From assembly GCF_029962485.1 (NCBI RefSeq), contig NZ_CP073637.1, positions 2,480,001 to 2,544,000 on the forward strand: a stretch of DNA of 64,000 bases, given 5' to 3'. Every line of letters begins with the position of its first letter. Position 1 is the stretch's first letter. The notes under the pieces were generated by a model. It saw nothing but the letters and a program-made list of their open reading frames with translations, was not told the DNA's origin and made no database searches. The DNA comes from Burkholderia cepacia. Its GTDB lineage: Bacteria > Pseudomonadota > Gammaproteobacteria > Burkholderiales > Burkholderiaceae. A program made the position numbers and the translations under genes. Below are positions 43,387-56,841 of the stretch, in pieces.

Positions 43387-43417
43387 GAAAAACGCGCTCC
43401 ACGGAGCGCGTTTTTTT
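43387..43417 (+). terminator. Rho-independent terminator of tyrB
   Basis: CGCGCTC and GAGCGCG form a stem around CACG, flanked by AAAAA and TTTTTTT; it may also serve the convergent gene. Confidence 0.92.
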
Positions 43418-43459
43418 ATTGCCGTTCGCCGGCGGGCAGCTACACCGCCCGCGCCAGCG

Positions 43460-44248
43460 TTACTGCATGAACCAGCCGTGGCTGACGACGACCGACTGGC
43501 CCGTGAGCGCGGCGCTCGGGAACGCCGACAGGAACAGAACCGTCTGCGCGACGTCCTGCACCGTCGTGAACACGCCATCGACGGTGTTGCCGAGCATCAC
43601 CTTCTTGATCACCTCCTCCTCGCTGATGCCGAGCTCCTTCGCCTGCTCCGGAATCTGCTTGTCGACCAGCGGCGTGCGCACGAAGCCCGGACACACGACG
43701 TGCGAACGCACGTTGTGCTTCGCGCCTTCCTTCGCCAGCACGCGTGCGAGGCCCAGCAGGCCGTGCTTGGCCGTGACGTACGCCGATTTCAGCGGCGACG
43801 CTTCGTGCGAGTGCACCGAACCCATGTAGATCACGACGCCGCCGCGATCGTCCTTGTACATGTGCTTGAGCGCGGCCTTCGTCGTCAGGAAAGCGCCATC
43901 GACGTGGATCGCCTGCATCTTCTTCCAGTCGGAGAACGAATAGTTCTCGATCGGGTTGACGATCTGGATGCCCGCGTTCGACACAAGGATGTCGACGGAG
44001 CCGAATGCTTCGGCCACCTTGTCGATGCCGCTGTTCACGGCGTCCTCGTTCGTCACGTCCATCGCGACGCTGATCGCCTTGCCGCCCGCCTTGTTGATCT
44101 CGTCGGCGACCGCGTTCGCGCCGTCCTGGTTCAGGTCGGCGATCGCGACGGCCGCGCCTGCCTTGGCGAGCTCGAGTGCGATTTCCTTGCCGATGCCGCT
44201 CGCGGCGCCCGTGACGACTGCGGTCTTGCCGTTCAGATCTGCTGCCAT
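43460..44248 (-). CDS. bdhA: 3-hydroxybutyrate dehydrogenase
   Basis: A 262-residue short-chain dehydrogenase of the D-3-hydroxybutyrate dehydrogenase type, which interconverts 3-hydroxybutyrate and acetoacetate with NAD in poly-hydroxybutyrate turnover. The cofactor motif is [15 protein letters not shown] is in [10 protein letters not shown], and the catalytic Ser and Tyr-x3-Lys are in [21 protein letters not shown]. The length and the C-terminus [10 protein letters not shown] match the family. It is single, converging on tyrB. Confidence 0.93.
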   Translation of the reverse strand: MAADLNGKTAVVTGAASGIGKEIALELAKAGAAVAIADLNQDGANAVADEINKAGGKAISVAMDVTNEDAVNSGIDKVAEAFGSVDILVSNAGIQIVNPIENYSFSDWKKMQAIHVDGAFLTTKAALKHMYKDDRGGVVIYMGSVHSHEASPLKSAYVTAKHGLLGLARVLAKEGAKHNVRSHVVCPGFVRTPLVDKQIPEQAKELGISEEEVIKKVMLGNTVDGVFTTVQDVAQTVLFLSAFPSAALTGQSVVVSHGWFMQ

Positions 44249-44412
44249 GTCCGTCTCCTCCCGTTATCGGATCGAAAAAGTACGTGCCCGCCACCTCGGC
44301 GTTCGTCGCATGATCGACGCGGCGGGCCAGCCGTCATTGTGCACGATCGGCCCCGCCGTTCGCGCGCAAAACGTCTAAGCTTAAGGTCGGTTCTGTCACG
44401 CAGGGGATTCGC

Positions 44413-45384
44413 ATGCACTATCGACGGCTAGGCCGCTCCGGCCTGCAGATCAGCGCGCTTTCGCTCGGCTCGTGGGTCACCTACGGCAACCAGGTCGACC
44501 AGCGGGTCGCGCGCGAATGCCTCGCCGCGGCGCGCGACGCGGGCGTCAATTTCTTCGACAACGCCGAGGTCTACGCCGGCGGCAAATCCGAGGAAATCAT
44601 GGGCCACGCGCTCAAGTCGCTCGACTGGCCGCGCGTCAGCTACATCGTGTCGACGAAGTTCTTTTGGGGGCTCGCGGAAGCGCCGAACCAGTATCACACG
44701 CTGAACCGGAAATACCTGTTGAACGCCATCGACAGCTCGCTACGCCGGCTCCAGCTCGACTATGTCGACCTCGTCTATTGCCATCGCCCCGATCCGAACA
44801 CGCCGATCGAGGAAACCGTCTGGGCGATGAGCGACATGATCGCGCGCGGCAAGGCGCTGTACTGGGGCACGTCGGAATGGAGCGCCGACGAGATCCGTGC
44901 CGCGTGCGAGATCGCCGAGCGGCACCACCTGCGCAAGCCCGTCGTCGAACAACCGCAGTACAACCTGTTCCACCGCACGCGGGTCGAGCAGGAATATGCG
45001 CGGCTCTACGATGACTACGGTCTCGGCCTCACCACCTGGAGCCCGCTGGCGTCGGGCCTGCTCACCGGCAAATACCGCAACGGCGTGCCGCCCGGCAGCC
45101 GCGCGCAGTTGCAGGGTTACGACTGGATGCGCGACCGCCTGACCGATCAGGCGGCCAACGACATCGTCGAGCGGCTCGGCGGGATCGCAGCCGAACTCGG
45201 CTGCAGCACGGGCCAGCTTGCGATCGCGTGGGTACTCGCGAATCCGCACGTGAGTTCGGTCATCACGGGCGCGTCGCGGATCGAGCAGATCGGCGACAAC
45301 ATGCGCGCACTCGACGTTGCGGAGAAGCTGACACCGGACGTGAAGCAACGCATCGAGGAGGTGGTCGGCGACGCATACGAATAA
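44413..45384 (+). CDS. Aldo/keto reductase (Kv-beta-like)
   Basis: A 323-residue NADPH-dependent aldo/keto reductase, of the potassium-channel-beta-like subgroup by [29 protein letters not shown], the catalytic Tyr and Asp region [19 protein letters not shown], Lys in [10 protein letters not shown], His in [14 protein letters not shown], and the C-terminal cofactor motif [13 protein letters not shown]. The substrate is unknown. It is divergent from bdhA and followed by rlmJ. Confidence 0.92.
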   Translation: MHYRRLGRSGLQISALSLGSWVTYGNQVDQRVARECLAAARDAGVNFFDNAEVYAGGKSEEIMGHALKSLDWPRVSYIVSTKFFWGLAEAPNQYHTLNRKYLLNAIDSSLRRLQLDYVDLVYCHRPDPNTPIEETVWAMSDMIARGKALYWGTSEWSADEIRAACEIAERHHLRKPVVEQPQYNLFHRTRVEQEYARLYDDYGLGLTTWSPLASGLLTGKYRNGVPPGSRAQLQGYDWMRDRLTDQAANDIVERLGGIAAELGCSTGQLAIAWVLANPHVSSVITGASRIEQIGDNMRALDVAEKLTPDVKQRIEEVVGDAYE

Positions 45385-45495
45385 GGCGATGCGCGGCCAC
45401 TCGCGTACAATACGCGGCCGCATCGGCGCCCGGCCTAGTGGCCGCGCACGATCGACCGCTTTCATCGATTCACCTTTCGTTTCAGGCAGCCCGCC

Positions 45496-46341
45496 ATGCT
45501 CAGTTATCGTCACGGTTTTCACGCAGGCAACCACGCGGACGTGCTCAAGCACGCCGTCGTCGTCCAGCTGCTGCGCTACCTGAACAAGAAAGACAAGTCG
45601 TACTGGTACGTCGACACGCACGCAGGCGCCGGCGTGTACTCGTTGCGCGACGGCTACGCGGCGAAGACGTCGGAATTCGACACCGGCATCGGCCGGCTGT
45701 GGAACGAGAAGAACCTGCCGGAAGCGCTGGGCGAGTATGTCGACGAAGTCCGCGCGCTGAACGACGATGGCGAACTGCGCTTCTATCCGGGTTCGCCGTA
45801 CATCGCATGGCGATCGATGCGCGAACAGGACCGCATGCGTCTGTTCGAGATGCACACGACCGAAATCGATGTGCTGCGCCACAATTTCCGCGACGCGGGG
45901 CGACGCGCGATGATCTTCGCCGGCGACGGCTTCGAAGGGATCAAGGCGCTGCTGCCGCCGCCGCCGCGACGCGCACTCGTGCTGATCGACCCGTCCTACG
46001 AGGACAAGAAGGACTACGCGCGCACGGTGAGCTGCGTGACGGAATGTCTGAAGCGATTCGCGACGGGCTGCTATGCGATCTGGTACCCGCAGGTCACGCG
46101 GCTCGAGTCGCAGCGCTTTCCCGAGCAGTTGAAGCGCCTGCAACCGAACAACTGGCTGCACCTGACGCTGACGGTATCGAATCCGCCGACGGATGGTCTG
46201 GGCCTCTACGGCAGCGGAATGTTCATCCTGAATCCACCGTACACGCTCGCGCAGAGCATGAACGAGGCACTACCTTATCTGGTCGAGAGGCTGGGACAGG
46301 ATAGCGGTGCCCGCTTTCAGATCGAGCAGCGCGGCAACTGA
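45496..46341 (+). CDS. rlmJ: 23S rRNA (adenine-2030-N6)-methyltransferase
   Basis: A 281-residue RlmJ that methylates A2030 of 23S rRNA. The N-terminal signature MLSYRHGFHAGNHADVLKHAVVVQLLRYLNKKDKSYWYVDTHAGAGVYSL is invariant in the family; the N6-methyltransferase motif IV reads LIDPSYED, a variant of the common DPPYE. A TACAAT -10-like sequence lies at 45,407. It is single. Confidence 0.95.
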   Translation: MLSYRHGFHAGNHADVLKHAVVVQLLRYLNKKDKSYWYVDTHAGAGVYSLRDGYAAKTSEFDTGIGRLWNEKNLPEALGEYVDEVRALNDDGELRFYPGSPYIAWRSMREQDRMRLFEMHTTEIDVLRHNFRDAGRRAMIFAGDGFEGIKALLPPPPRRALVLIDPSYEDKKDYARTVSCVTECLKRFATGCYAIWYPQVTRLESQRFPEQLKRLQPNNWLHLTLTVSNPPTDGLGLYGSGMFILNPPYTLAQSMNEALPYLVERLGQDSGARFQIEQRGN

Positions 46342-46356
46342 TCGGGCGACCGACCG

Positions 46357-46692
46357 TTACGGCTGCGGTCTCGGTGCGAGCCTCGGCTGGTTGGCTGGCT
46401 GGCTGCCCCACGCGGGAACGTTGATGTACGGCGCGACGAACAATGGAACCGACGTGTTTGGCGCCTGCCCGGCCGGGGCTCGCATGCCCGCCGGCTCCAC
46501 GATCGGCTCCGAAGACAGCGGTGCTGTCTGCAACACCAACCCGCCCTTGCCGTCCTGGATGCCGCGCTGCGTATCGAGAACCAGCGGTTTGGACGACGTC
46601 GCGGCACTGGCCGCGAGGCCATGGACAAGCACGGCCGCGCCCAGAACGAGACGCGCGCGGGCACTGCGACGCACATCGAGACGCAAACGCAT
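46357..46692 (-). CDS. Exported hypothetical protein, 111 residues
   Basis: A 111-residue protein with an Arg-rich N-region and hydrophobic signal (RARLVLGAAVLVHGLAASAATSS). The mature part is low in charge and rich in Pro, Gln and Ala, ending in PQP. I do not recognise the family. I took the ATG at 46,692 because AAGGA lies 7 bp before it; an ATG at 46,725 would add 11 residues. It converges on rlmJ with 15 bp between. Confidence 0.6.
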   Translation of the reverse strand: MRLRLDVRRSARARLVLGAAVLVHGLAASAATSSKPLVLDTQRGIQDGKGGLVLQTAPLSSEPIVEPAGMRAPAGQAPNTSVPLFVAPYINVPAWGSQPANQPRLAPRPQP

Positions 46693-46766
46693 GATCGTGT
46701 CCTTCAGGATGACAAGCAGGCCCATACCATAGCGCTGCACTGACGATTTCGCCAGATCCTGCGCAC

Positions 46767-46797
46767 AAAAAAACAAAGCCCCGTCAATACGGGGCTT
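46767..46797 (-). terminator. Terminator of the DUF3563 gene
   Basis: AAGCCCCGT (46,776-46,784) pairs with ACGGGGCTT (46,789-46,797); on the minus strand the hairpin is followed by a T-run. Confidence 0.88.
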
Positions 46798-46839
46798 GCT
46801 TATCGTTCAGTGCCACACGGCACCTGACGGTGACTCCGA

Positions 46840-46986
46840 TTACAGCGAGTAGCCGTTGGTTTCGAGCGAGCGGATACGGCTCTCGAGCTGGACGATGTCC
46901 GACGACGTGGCGAGGTAAGCCTCACGGCGCTCACGTTCAGCGGATTCGAACCAGTTGCTCAGCTTTTCGACGATGTAGGCGATCAT
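46840..46986 (-). CDS. DUF3563 micro-protein, 48 residues
   Basis: A 48-residue protein read directly from the minus strand: MIAYIVEKLSNWFESAERE, then RREAYLATSSDIVQLESRI, then RSLETNGYSL. It is the DUF3563 pattern common in Burkholderiales, a short amphipathic protein with a Trp-containing helix and a second charged helix. GGAG lies 6 bp before the ATG, and TATAAT on the minus strand at 47,062-47,057 gives a promoter. Its function is unknown. It is too short for ordinary ORF callers with a 60-residue cut-off. Confidence 0.85.
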   Translation of the reverse strand: MIAYIVEKLSNWFESAERERREAYLATSSDIVQLESRIRSLETNGYSL

Positions 46987-47104
46987 GACATTCTCCAAGG
47001 AAGAGGGACCCCTGGTGAATCGAAATTCAGGGATTTCCCGTATAGGGTTATCCCGAATTATAGCGATGCCGCATCAAGATGCTAGTGAAATACTTGCATG
47101 GTAA

Positions 47105-47123
47105 CCATTCCAAATCGGAATGG
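47105..47123. promoter_or_regulatory. Inverted repeat upstream of the DUF3563 gene
   Basis: CCATTCC and GGAATGG form a perfect 7-bp inverted repeat around AAATC, upstream of the TATAAT promoter of the DUF3563 gene and downstream of the cueR 3' end. It has operator-like form, but the regulator is unknown. Confidence 0.4.
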
Positions 47124-47201
47124 ACGATCATCAGCCGACCCTAACCCGTTGATTTTTATAGACATCGAATCCGAGCCCATTTTGAGGCTCGAGTACACGC
47201 A

Positions 47202-47606
47202 CTAATTTGGTTCACTGACAGGGTCGGCCAGGCGCGCCAAAATCGGGCATTCGGGCCGCCCGTCACCATGGCAGTGCGCGGCCAGGTCGGCCAGTGTGTC
47301 GCGCATGTCGCTCAGTTCCGCGATGCGTTTGTCGAGTTCGGCCACGTGCTCGAGGGCGATCGACTTCACTTCGGCGCTCGCGCGGGAGCGATCCTGCCAG
47401 AGCATCAGCAGCTTGCGGATGTCCTCGACCAGAAAGCCAAGCCGCCTGGCCTGACGGATGAAGCGAAGGATATGGATTTCGTCCGCACCGTAGATCCGGT
47501 AGCCGGCGTCGGTACGCTTGCTCGGTGCAAGAAGGCCAACCTGTTCGTAGTACCGGATCATTTTTGCGCTGACTCCGGATTCGCGCGACGCATCGCCGAT
47601 ATTCAT
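47202..47606 (-). CDS. cueR: Copper-responsive MerR-family regulator CueR
   Basis: A 134-residue MerR regulator. The N-terminal winged helix-turn-helix is MNIGDASRESGVSAKMIRYYEQVGLLAPSKRTDAGYRIYG, followed by the dimerisation helix and a metal loop. The CueR signature residues are all at their E. coli positions: Ser77, Cys112 and Cys120 (loop HCHGDGRPECPIL), which bind Cu(I). It should activate copper efflux genes such as copA, but none lies in the window, so its targets are elsewhere. Confidence 0.93.
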   Translation of the reverse strand: MNIGDASRESGVSAKMIRYYEQVGLLAPSKRTDAGYRIYGADEIHILRFIRQARRLGFLVEDIRKLLMLWQDRSRASAEVKSIALEHVAELDKRIAELSDMRDTLADLAAHCHGDGRPECPILARLADPVSEPN

Positions 47607-47819
47607 TCCCTGCCCTCTCCATCAAACCCCGGTCGTGACCGTGAACGTCGACGAATGCAATCGCCGACGACACGTCGATCGTATCAAATCACGCGACTTC
47701 GTTCCGCGATCGGGGCTGGCAACAGGATTGGAAGGTGGGTAGATCTGGCAAGCGGTGACGAGATGCGAGGAGTCGAGCGCCTTTCTGCCGCCCTCCCTGC
47801 ATTTCCGTCGCCGAAATGC

Positions 47820-47849
47820 AAAAACCCCCGCCTTTTCGGGCGGGGGTTT
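47820..47849 (-). terminator. Terminator of the rRNA operon
   Basis: ACCCCCGCC and GGCGGGGGT form a stem around a short loop, followed on the minus strand by five T; it lies 12 bp beyond the 5S gene. Confidence 0.85.
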
Positions 47850-47861
47850 CTGGCTTAGGGA

Positions 47862-47975
47862 GCCTGACGATTACCTACTTTCACACGGGAATCCGCACTA
47901 TCATCGGCGTAGAGTCGTTTCACGGTCCTGTTCGGGATGGGAAGGGGTGGGACCGACTCGCTATGGTCATCAGGC
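47862..47975 (-). rRNA. rrf: 5S rRNA
   Basis: On the minus strand GCCTGATGACCATAGCGAG... to ...GTAATCGTCAGGC, with the 5' and 3' ends pairing as in 5S, about 114 nt. It is the last gene of the rRNA operon. Confidence 0.95.
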
Positions 47976-48130
47976 AAAGAGGGTTGTTGTGCTGGCTTCG
48001 CAGCACAACCAATCTTGGAAGAAGCAGTAATTTTTGAGTTGTGTGTATCACACACGAGAATCCAACTTGTCGCTTGGATCTTGCAGCCAGTGCTTGCGCA
48101 CGGCGCCGATCTACAAGGCAGACTTGTTAT

Positions 48131-51010
<2,880 letters not shown>

Positions 51011-51190
51011 CTATAACGAGTCTGTCTCATCGACAGTCGCTACAGGTTGAGTTCTCGCGTTGTGCCGTATTCCAATTGAGTCAAACATAGAGTTCGAATC
51101 ATCTTGAGATACATCGATACAATCACAACCCGGATAGTTTTCACGTCCATCTCAAGACGCTTCCGCTATCCAAATTACTTACTTCTTCCA

Positions 51191-51206
51191 GATTGTTAAA
51201 GAACGA
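51191..51206 (-). promoter_or_regulatory. boxA in the tRNA-23S spacer
   Basis: The minus strand reads TCGTTCTTTAACAATC, an exact match to the antitermination boxA before 23S genes. Confidence 0.75.
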
Positions 51207-51300
51207 CAGCCGATACGTACTACGTATCACTCTGACTGGCTCAATCGCCAATGCAAAATTCTCGGTTCATCGTATGAACCAAGCTCTTAGCGTTGGTGAT

Positions 51301-51376
51301 TGGTGGAGGCAGACGGGATCGAACCGACGACCCCCTGCTTGCAAAGCAGGTGCTCTCCCAGCTGAGCTATGCCCCC
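51301..51376 (-). tRNA. tRNA-Ala (anticodon TGC)
   Basis: A 76-nt tRNA inside the rRNA spacer. The minus strand begins GGGGGCATAGCTCAGCTGGG, has anticodon loop CTTTGCAAG giving TGC, T-loop GGTTCGATCC, and ends ACCA. Confidence 0.97.
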
Positions 51377-51418
51377 ATGTACAGATATTCCTCAGGTGTG
51401 TACCGCCACACAAGACGG

Positions 51419-51495
51419 TGGTGGGTCTGGTTGGATTCGAACCAACGACCCCCGCCTTATCAAGACGGTGCTCTAACCGACTGAGCTACAGACCC
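51419..51495 (-). tRNA. tRNA-Ile (anticodon GAT)
   Basis: A 77-nt tRNA inside the rRNA spacer. The minus strand begins GGGTCTGTAGCTCAG, has anticodon loop CTTGATAAG giving GAT, T-loop GGTTCGAATCC, and ends CACCA. Confidence 0.97.
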
Positions 51496-51556
51496 CTGAG
51501 TCTGTCTTTAATTTACAGCCGATAAGCGTGAGCGCTCAACTTTGCGAGAAGCTCTG

Positions 51557-53088
<1,532 letters not shown>

Positions 53089-53262
53089 TAAACCTGTTAC
53101 TGTTTTCGGTTCAGTTAAGAACCGGTCGCTCACTCAAAGCTGACAGGAATATGAATCACTTCATAAACCTGACTTACTTTAGTGTGAGACTCTTGATACT
53201 TTCGCTATCTGATCCGAGGATCAGCTCGCTTCCATCAAGCGCCCACACTTATCGGCTGTTAA

Positions 53263-53276
53263 TTTTTAAAGAGCAA
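53263..53276 (-). promoter_or_regulatory. boxA in the 16S leader
   Basis: The minus strand reads TTGCTCTTTAAAAA, close to the boxA consensus TGCTCTTTAACAA, in the leader about 175 bp before 16S. Confidence 0.65.
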
Positions 53277-53334
53277 TCTGCGAGGAACTTCGTGTTTCCT
53301 GGCAGCGCTGCGTTTTCAGCAGCGGAGAAGCGAG

Positions 53335-53363
53335 ATTATGAACCGTGTTTCGCAGCTCGTCAA
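53335..53363 (-). promoter_or_regulatory. Sigma-70 promoter of the rRNA operon
   Basis: On the minus strand TTGACG (53,363-53,358) and CATAAT (53,340-53,335) are separated by 17 bp, preceded by an A/T-rich UP-like stretch. It lies about 245 bp before 16S. Confidence 0.8.
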
Positions 53364-53655
53364 CAACTTTTTTACTACATCGTTGCGACCGCGGGGCTCA
53401 ACTTCCTGTACCGCCGAGGCCGCTACCACCATGCCTCAACAGCACCGCTTCCCTTCCTCCCGCGCCGTGTTTCCGTTAGCGCGAAAGAGGCGTGATTGTA
53501 GGCACCGTCTTCGAACTGCGCAAGGGGTTTGACGCAACTTTTTTACAAAAGCCGCATTTCGGCCGGCCAGCCATGTCCGGGCACGAGACCGCTTATGGTG
53601 CAAAGAACGGACTAGAATGTGAGGTTCTTCGCCTCTTTCTATATACGTCTTTAAT
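53364..53655. other. Intergenic region between the rRNA promoter and DUF2863 gene
   Basis: Contains the A/T-rich upstream part of the rRNA promoter and the presumed promoter of the plus-strand DUF2863 gene. No gene is convincing here; the frames seen are short and without ribosome sites. Confidence 0.5.
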
Positions 53656-54873
53656 ATGCGCCAGCGAATCGCCAAACGCCTCCCCCCCGATGCCGACAAA
53701 CTGGTCGGTCTGTCGCTTGCGCTCTTCGCCTCGGGCAGCCGCATCGAGGATCGCTTCTGGGAAGCGAAGCTCGACGCGCTGCTCGCCAAGATTGTCCGCA
53801 ACGGCAACCAGACCACGCTCGACGCAGCACTCGACCATCTTCAGCAGAATCACCCCGATGCGTACGGCGCACTGGCCGACATGGCCGAGACGCACAGCGA
53901 GTCGATGGTGATCGAGCACGACGGTCAACCGTACGATGCGCTGCTGGTCGCGGTTCCGGTGCTCGCATGGACGCGCTACATGATTCCGTCGGGCCCGCTC
54001 AAGGGCGACGTTGCCGACGCGCTGCGAACGCACCTGCAGGCGCATGTCCTCGCGAACGGCACGCTCGTCGGGCTCGCGCCGTTCCTCTACAGCATCGACC
54101 AGTTGCCGCGGCACCACGTCGAGACCTCCCGACTTGCGCAGCAGCTCGCGCACGCGGCGATCAGCCAGCACACGCCGAAGCTGAGCTTCGGCGACCTGCC
54201 CGAAACGTCGCCGATTCTGGCCGACCCGCGCTTCCTTCTTGCGGTGGTCGCCGCGCCTGCCGGCGCGCCGCTGTTCCGCTGGCAAGAAGAAGAGAACGGC
54301 AGCAGGATCGAACGCGGCCAGTGCCTCGAGCAGTGGACGGCCCAGGGCGGCCCGAACCTGTCGATCGCCCTGCCCGGCTGCGAATTCGAATGCCTGCTTC
54401 CGGACGCGTACTACTCGGCCTGTCGCGATGCGGACGAGCGCATTCGTCCGCACACTGTGCGAACGGCCATTCGTTATCTGTTTGACACACTTGGTGCGGC
54501 GCCGCAGGAGTTGCGCGCGGTGGTCGCCGGCTTCGGCGAACGCCGTATCGACGAGTATCGCGTCGGCTTCACGCGGCGTGCCAGCAATGACGTGATCTAC
54601 GGCGTCGTATGGCCGCTGTACGGCCGCGAAAACGGCGACGTGTCGATCGACAACGCGACGCTCGAAGGCGAAGCACCGATGGAAGGGCCGCTCGAGGAAA
54701 TCGTGAGCCTGCTGAAGGAATGCGGCGTAACCGACGTCCGCAGGCACGCGGGCCGCTTCGAACCGGAATACTGCGACGACTGCGGCGTGCCGCTCTACGC
54801 GGATCCGCTCGGCGAAATCGTCCATGCGGAAATGCCGGAAGACGCATCGCCCGCCCAGCCGCACTTCCACTGA
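53656..54873 (+). CDS. DUF2863-family protein
   Basis: A 405-residue soluble protein of the DUF2863 family, widespread in Burkholderiales. The family N-terminus is MRQRIAKRLPPDADKLVGLSLALFASGSRIEDRFWEAKLDALL, with PYDALLVAVPVLAWTRYMIPSG and VYDALLVAVPV-like segments. A C-terminal CDDCGVPLYADPLGEIVHAEMPED has C-x2-C, possibly metal-binding. The function is unknown. It is divergent from the rRNA operon and ends before a strong terminator. Confidence 0.87.
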   Translation: MRQRIAKRLPPDADKLVGLSLALFASGSRIEDRFWEAKLDALLAKIVRNGNQTTLDAALDHLQQNHPDAYGALADMAETHSESMVIEHDGQPYDALLVAVPVLAWTRYMIPSGPLKGDVADALRTHLQAHVLANGTLVGLAPFLYSIDQLPRHHVETSRLAQQLAHAAISQHTPKLSFGDLPETSPILADPRFLLAVVAAPAGAPLFRWQEEENGSRIERGQCLEQWTAQGGPNLSIALPGCEFECLLPDAYYSACRDADERIRPHTVRTAIRYLFDTLGAAPQELRAVVAGFGERRIDEYRVGFTRRASNDVIYGVVWPLYGRENGDVSIDNATLEGEAPMEGPLEEIVSLLKECGVTDVRRHAGRFEPEYCDDCGVPLYADPLGEIVHAEMPEDASPAQPHFH

Positions 54874-54908
54874 CCCGATGCCGCAGGCCTCCACGGCCTG
54901 CCAGTCTG

Positions 54909-54943
54909 AAGCCGCTCCCGGTTCCCGCCGGAGCGGCTTTTTT
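54909..54943 (+). terminator. Rho-independent terminator of the DUF2863 gene
   Basis: GCCGCTCC (54,911-54,918) and GGAGCGGC (54,930-54,937) form the stem, followed by TTTTTT. Confidence 0.9.
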
Positions 54944-55084
54944 CTTGTCCGATCGTTTTCGGCCCGAAATTTCGGACAATTCCTAAACCTTTCAGCCTAG
55001 CAGACATCGTGTAAGGTTTTTGTCATTATCGGGGCCAACGCATGCCCGACAGCAATCAATGACTCACCCTTACGGAGATTGAAT

Positions 55085-55921
55085 ATGCGGTTCCTGATAC
55101 TCAATTCGGACGCCGAGCGGCGTGATGGACTGAAGGCCCTGCTGCGGCAGATCGACCGTCACGCCAGCATCAACGATGCGCCGGACAGTTTCCAGGCGCG
55201 CCGCCTGCTGCGTGCCCAGCGCTTCGACCTCGTCGCAATCGACTGGCTCGACGTCGGCAGGCTCGGCGAGCTTCAGGCGCTCTGCAGTGCATGCTCGCCG
55301 ACACCAGCAGCGGTGCTGGTCGACGAAGCGCCGCCCGACGCCGTCCAGCGCTTCTTCAACCATGGTGTCGCGGGCGTGATCCCGCACTCCACGCGGCCGC
55401 ATCTGATCGTGCGAGCACTGGAGATCGTGCTACTGGGTGGGCACTACATTCCGCCAAGCGCGCTCAGCCTGCTGCCCTCCGTGGCTGCGGCACGCCACGA
55501 CGCCCATTTCCAGACGCTCGCCGGATCGCTTGCCCGCCGCCCACCGAGCGGCCTGCTGTCGCCGCGGCAAGCGCAGATCATGCGCTTCGTCCACATGGGC
55601 AGCACGAACAAGATGATCGCCCGGACGCTCGGCATCAGCGAAGGGACCGTGAAGATCCACCTCGCCAGTATCTTCCAGCAGCTCGGTGCCGCGAACCGCG
55701 CCGCCGCGGTCGCAATCTACAACGGCTGGCTGTCACCGCATCTCGAGGTGCTGCTGGCGAACCGCAACCGCGCACGCAAGCCGAACATCGGCGAACGCAG
55801 TCCGGTTCCGCTGCGCGCACAACGGAATGACCATCCGTACCCGTTGCCGGCCACGAACACCGGCGCGCAGGACCTGCCAATCGCCGCCGAGCCGCCGGCA
55901 CGGTTCCGGCGCGGGCGCTAG
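55085..55921 (+). CDS. LuxR-type response regulator
   Basis: A 278-residue regulator with an N-terminal receiver-like domain (MRFLILNSDAERRDGLKALLRQI..., FDLVAIDWLDVGRLG with the phospho-acceptor-type Asp) and a C-terminal LuxR helix-turn-helix (LSPRQAQIMRFVHMGSTNKMIARTLGISEGTVKIHLASIFQQLGAANRAAAVAIYNGW). About 70 Arg/Pro-rich residues follow the helix-turn-helix, an unusual tail. The ATG at 55,085 follows GGAG at good spacing. No sensor kinase lies nearby, so it is orphan. Confidence 0.88.
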   Translation: MRFLILNSDAERRDGLKALLRQIDRHASINDAPDSFQARRLLRAQRFDLVAIDWLDVGRLGELQALCSACSPTPAAVLVDEAPPDAVQRFFNHGVAGVIPHSTRPHLIVRALEIVLLGGHYIPPSALSLLPSVAAARHDAHFQTLAGSLARRPPSGLLSPRQAQIMRFVHMGSTNKMIARTLGISEGTVKIHLASIFQQLGAANRAAAVAIYNGWLSPHLEVLLANRNRARKPNIGERSPVPLRAQRNDHPYPLPATNTGAQDLPIAAEPPARFRRGR

Positions 55922-55996
55922 GCGAACAGTCTCGATATTGCGACGGTCGGTATGTGCGGATTCCCACCTTTGATGCTCAACGAGTAATATGGACGC

Positions 55997-56671
55997 ATGG
56001 GTTTTCTTTTCACACCGCTTCCGCTCTGGGTTGGCATCGGTGGCTGGATCGCCGCCGTGGCCCTGCTCGCACTCGCGCTCTGGAATCGCCCGTTCGTGCG
56101 CCTGCAGGACGCCACGCTCCAGCACGTGTGGCTCGCGCTCGTCACTGCGATTTCGGTCCTCTGGGCGTCGAATGCCTGGCTCGAAGACGGCATCGTCATG
56201 CATCTGCTTGGCGCCACGCTGCTCGTCACACTGTTCGACTGGACGCTCGCATTGATTGCGATGGGCGCCGTCACGGCGGTTGCCGCGATCATCTTCGACG
56301 CGCCGTGGCAAGGCATTGGCCTGACCTATCTGATCTACGGTGCGCTGCCTGTCGCCGTGTCGGCGTTGCTGCAGCGCGCCGCGCTCGCGTGGCTGCCGCA
56401 CAACCTCGCATCGTTCATCACCGGGCAGGGGTTCCTGTCGCCGGCCATCGCGATCGTGGCGGTCGCCGCAGCAGCAGCCGGCGTCCAACTCGCGCTCGCG
56501 GATGGCGTGCCCGTCGTGATTCCTGCCGGCTATCTGCTGAACACCGCATTGCTCGCGCTCGGCGAAGCGTGGTTCACGGGCATGGCGACGGCACTCATCG
56601 CCGTCTATCGCCCTGCGTGGGTCACGACCTTCGACGTCAGGCGCTATCGCCTCGGCGGCCCGCGCGCCTGA
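55997..56671 (+). CDS. CbiM-like membrane protein, putative ECF permease component
   Basis: A 224-residue protein with about six hydrophobic segments. Segments such as DGIVMHLLGATLLVTLFDWTLALIAMGAVTAV and WQGIGLTYLIYGALPVAVSALLQRA resemble the CbiM/energy-coupling-factor membrane fold that handles Ni or Co. No ATPase or other ECF subunits are adjacent, so if it transports metal it must work alone or with distant partners. The call is by pattern and moderate in certainty. Confidence 0.65.
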   Translation: MGFLFTPLPLWVGIGGWIAAVALLALALWNRPFVRLQDATLQHVWLALVTAISVLWASNAWLEDGIVMHLLGATLLVTLFDWTLALIAMGAVTAVAAIIFDAPWQGIGLTYLIYGALPVAVSALLQRAALAWLPHNLASFITGQGFLSPAIAIVAVAAAAAGVQLALADGVPVVIPAGYLLNTALLALGEAWFTGMATALIAVYRPAWVTTFDVRRYRLGGPRA

Positions 56672-56841
56672 ATTTCCTCCGGACGCGCGCACGTTTCAAC
56701 ACATACCGTCGGCTCCTTCCGCGGCGCGGCAGAATACGCCACCTACTGCCGCACAACTTTTTTACGCTAAGATTGAACTCCTGTTCTTCATCGGGCATCT
56801 ATACGTGCCCGATGTCTCATTCGCTCCTCACTAATAACCAG

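Noticed and set aside
53151..53495. A plus-strand frame in the rRNA leader
   Set aside because: It crosses the rRNA promoter and boxA; no coding signs.
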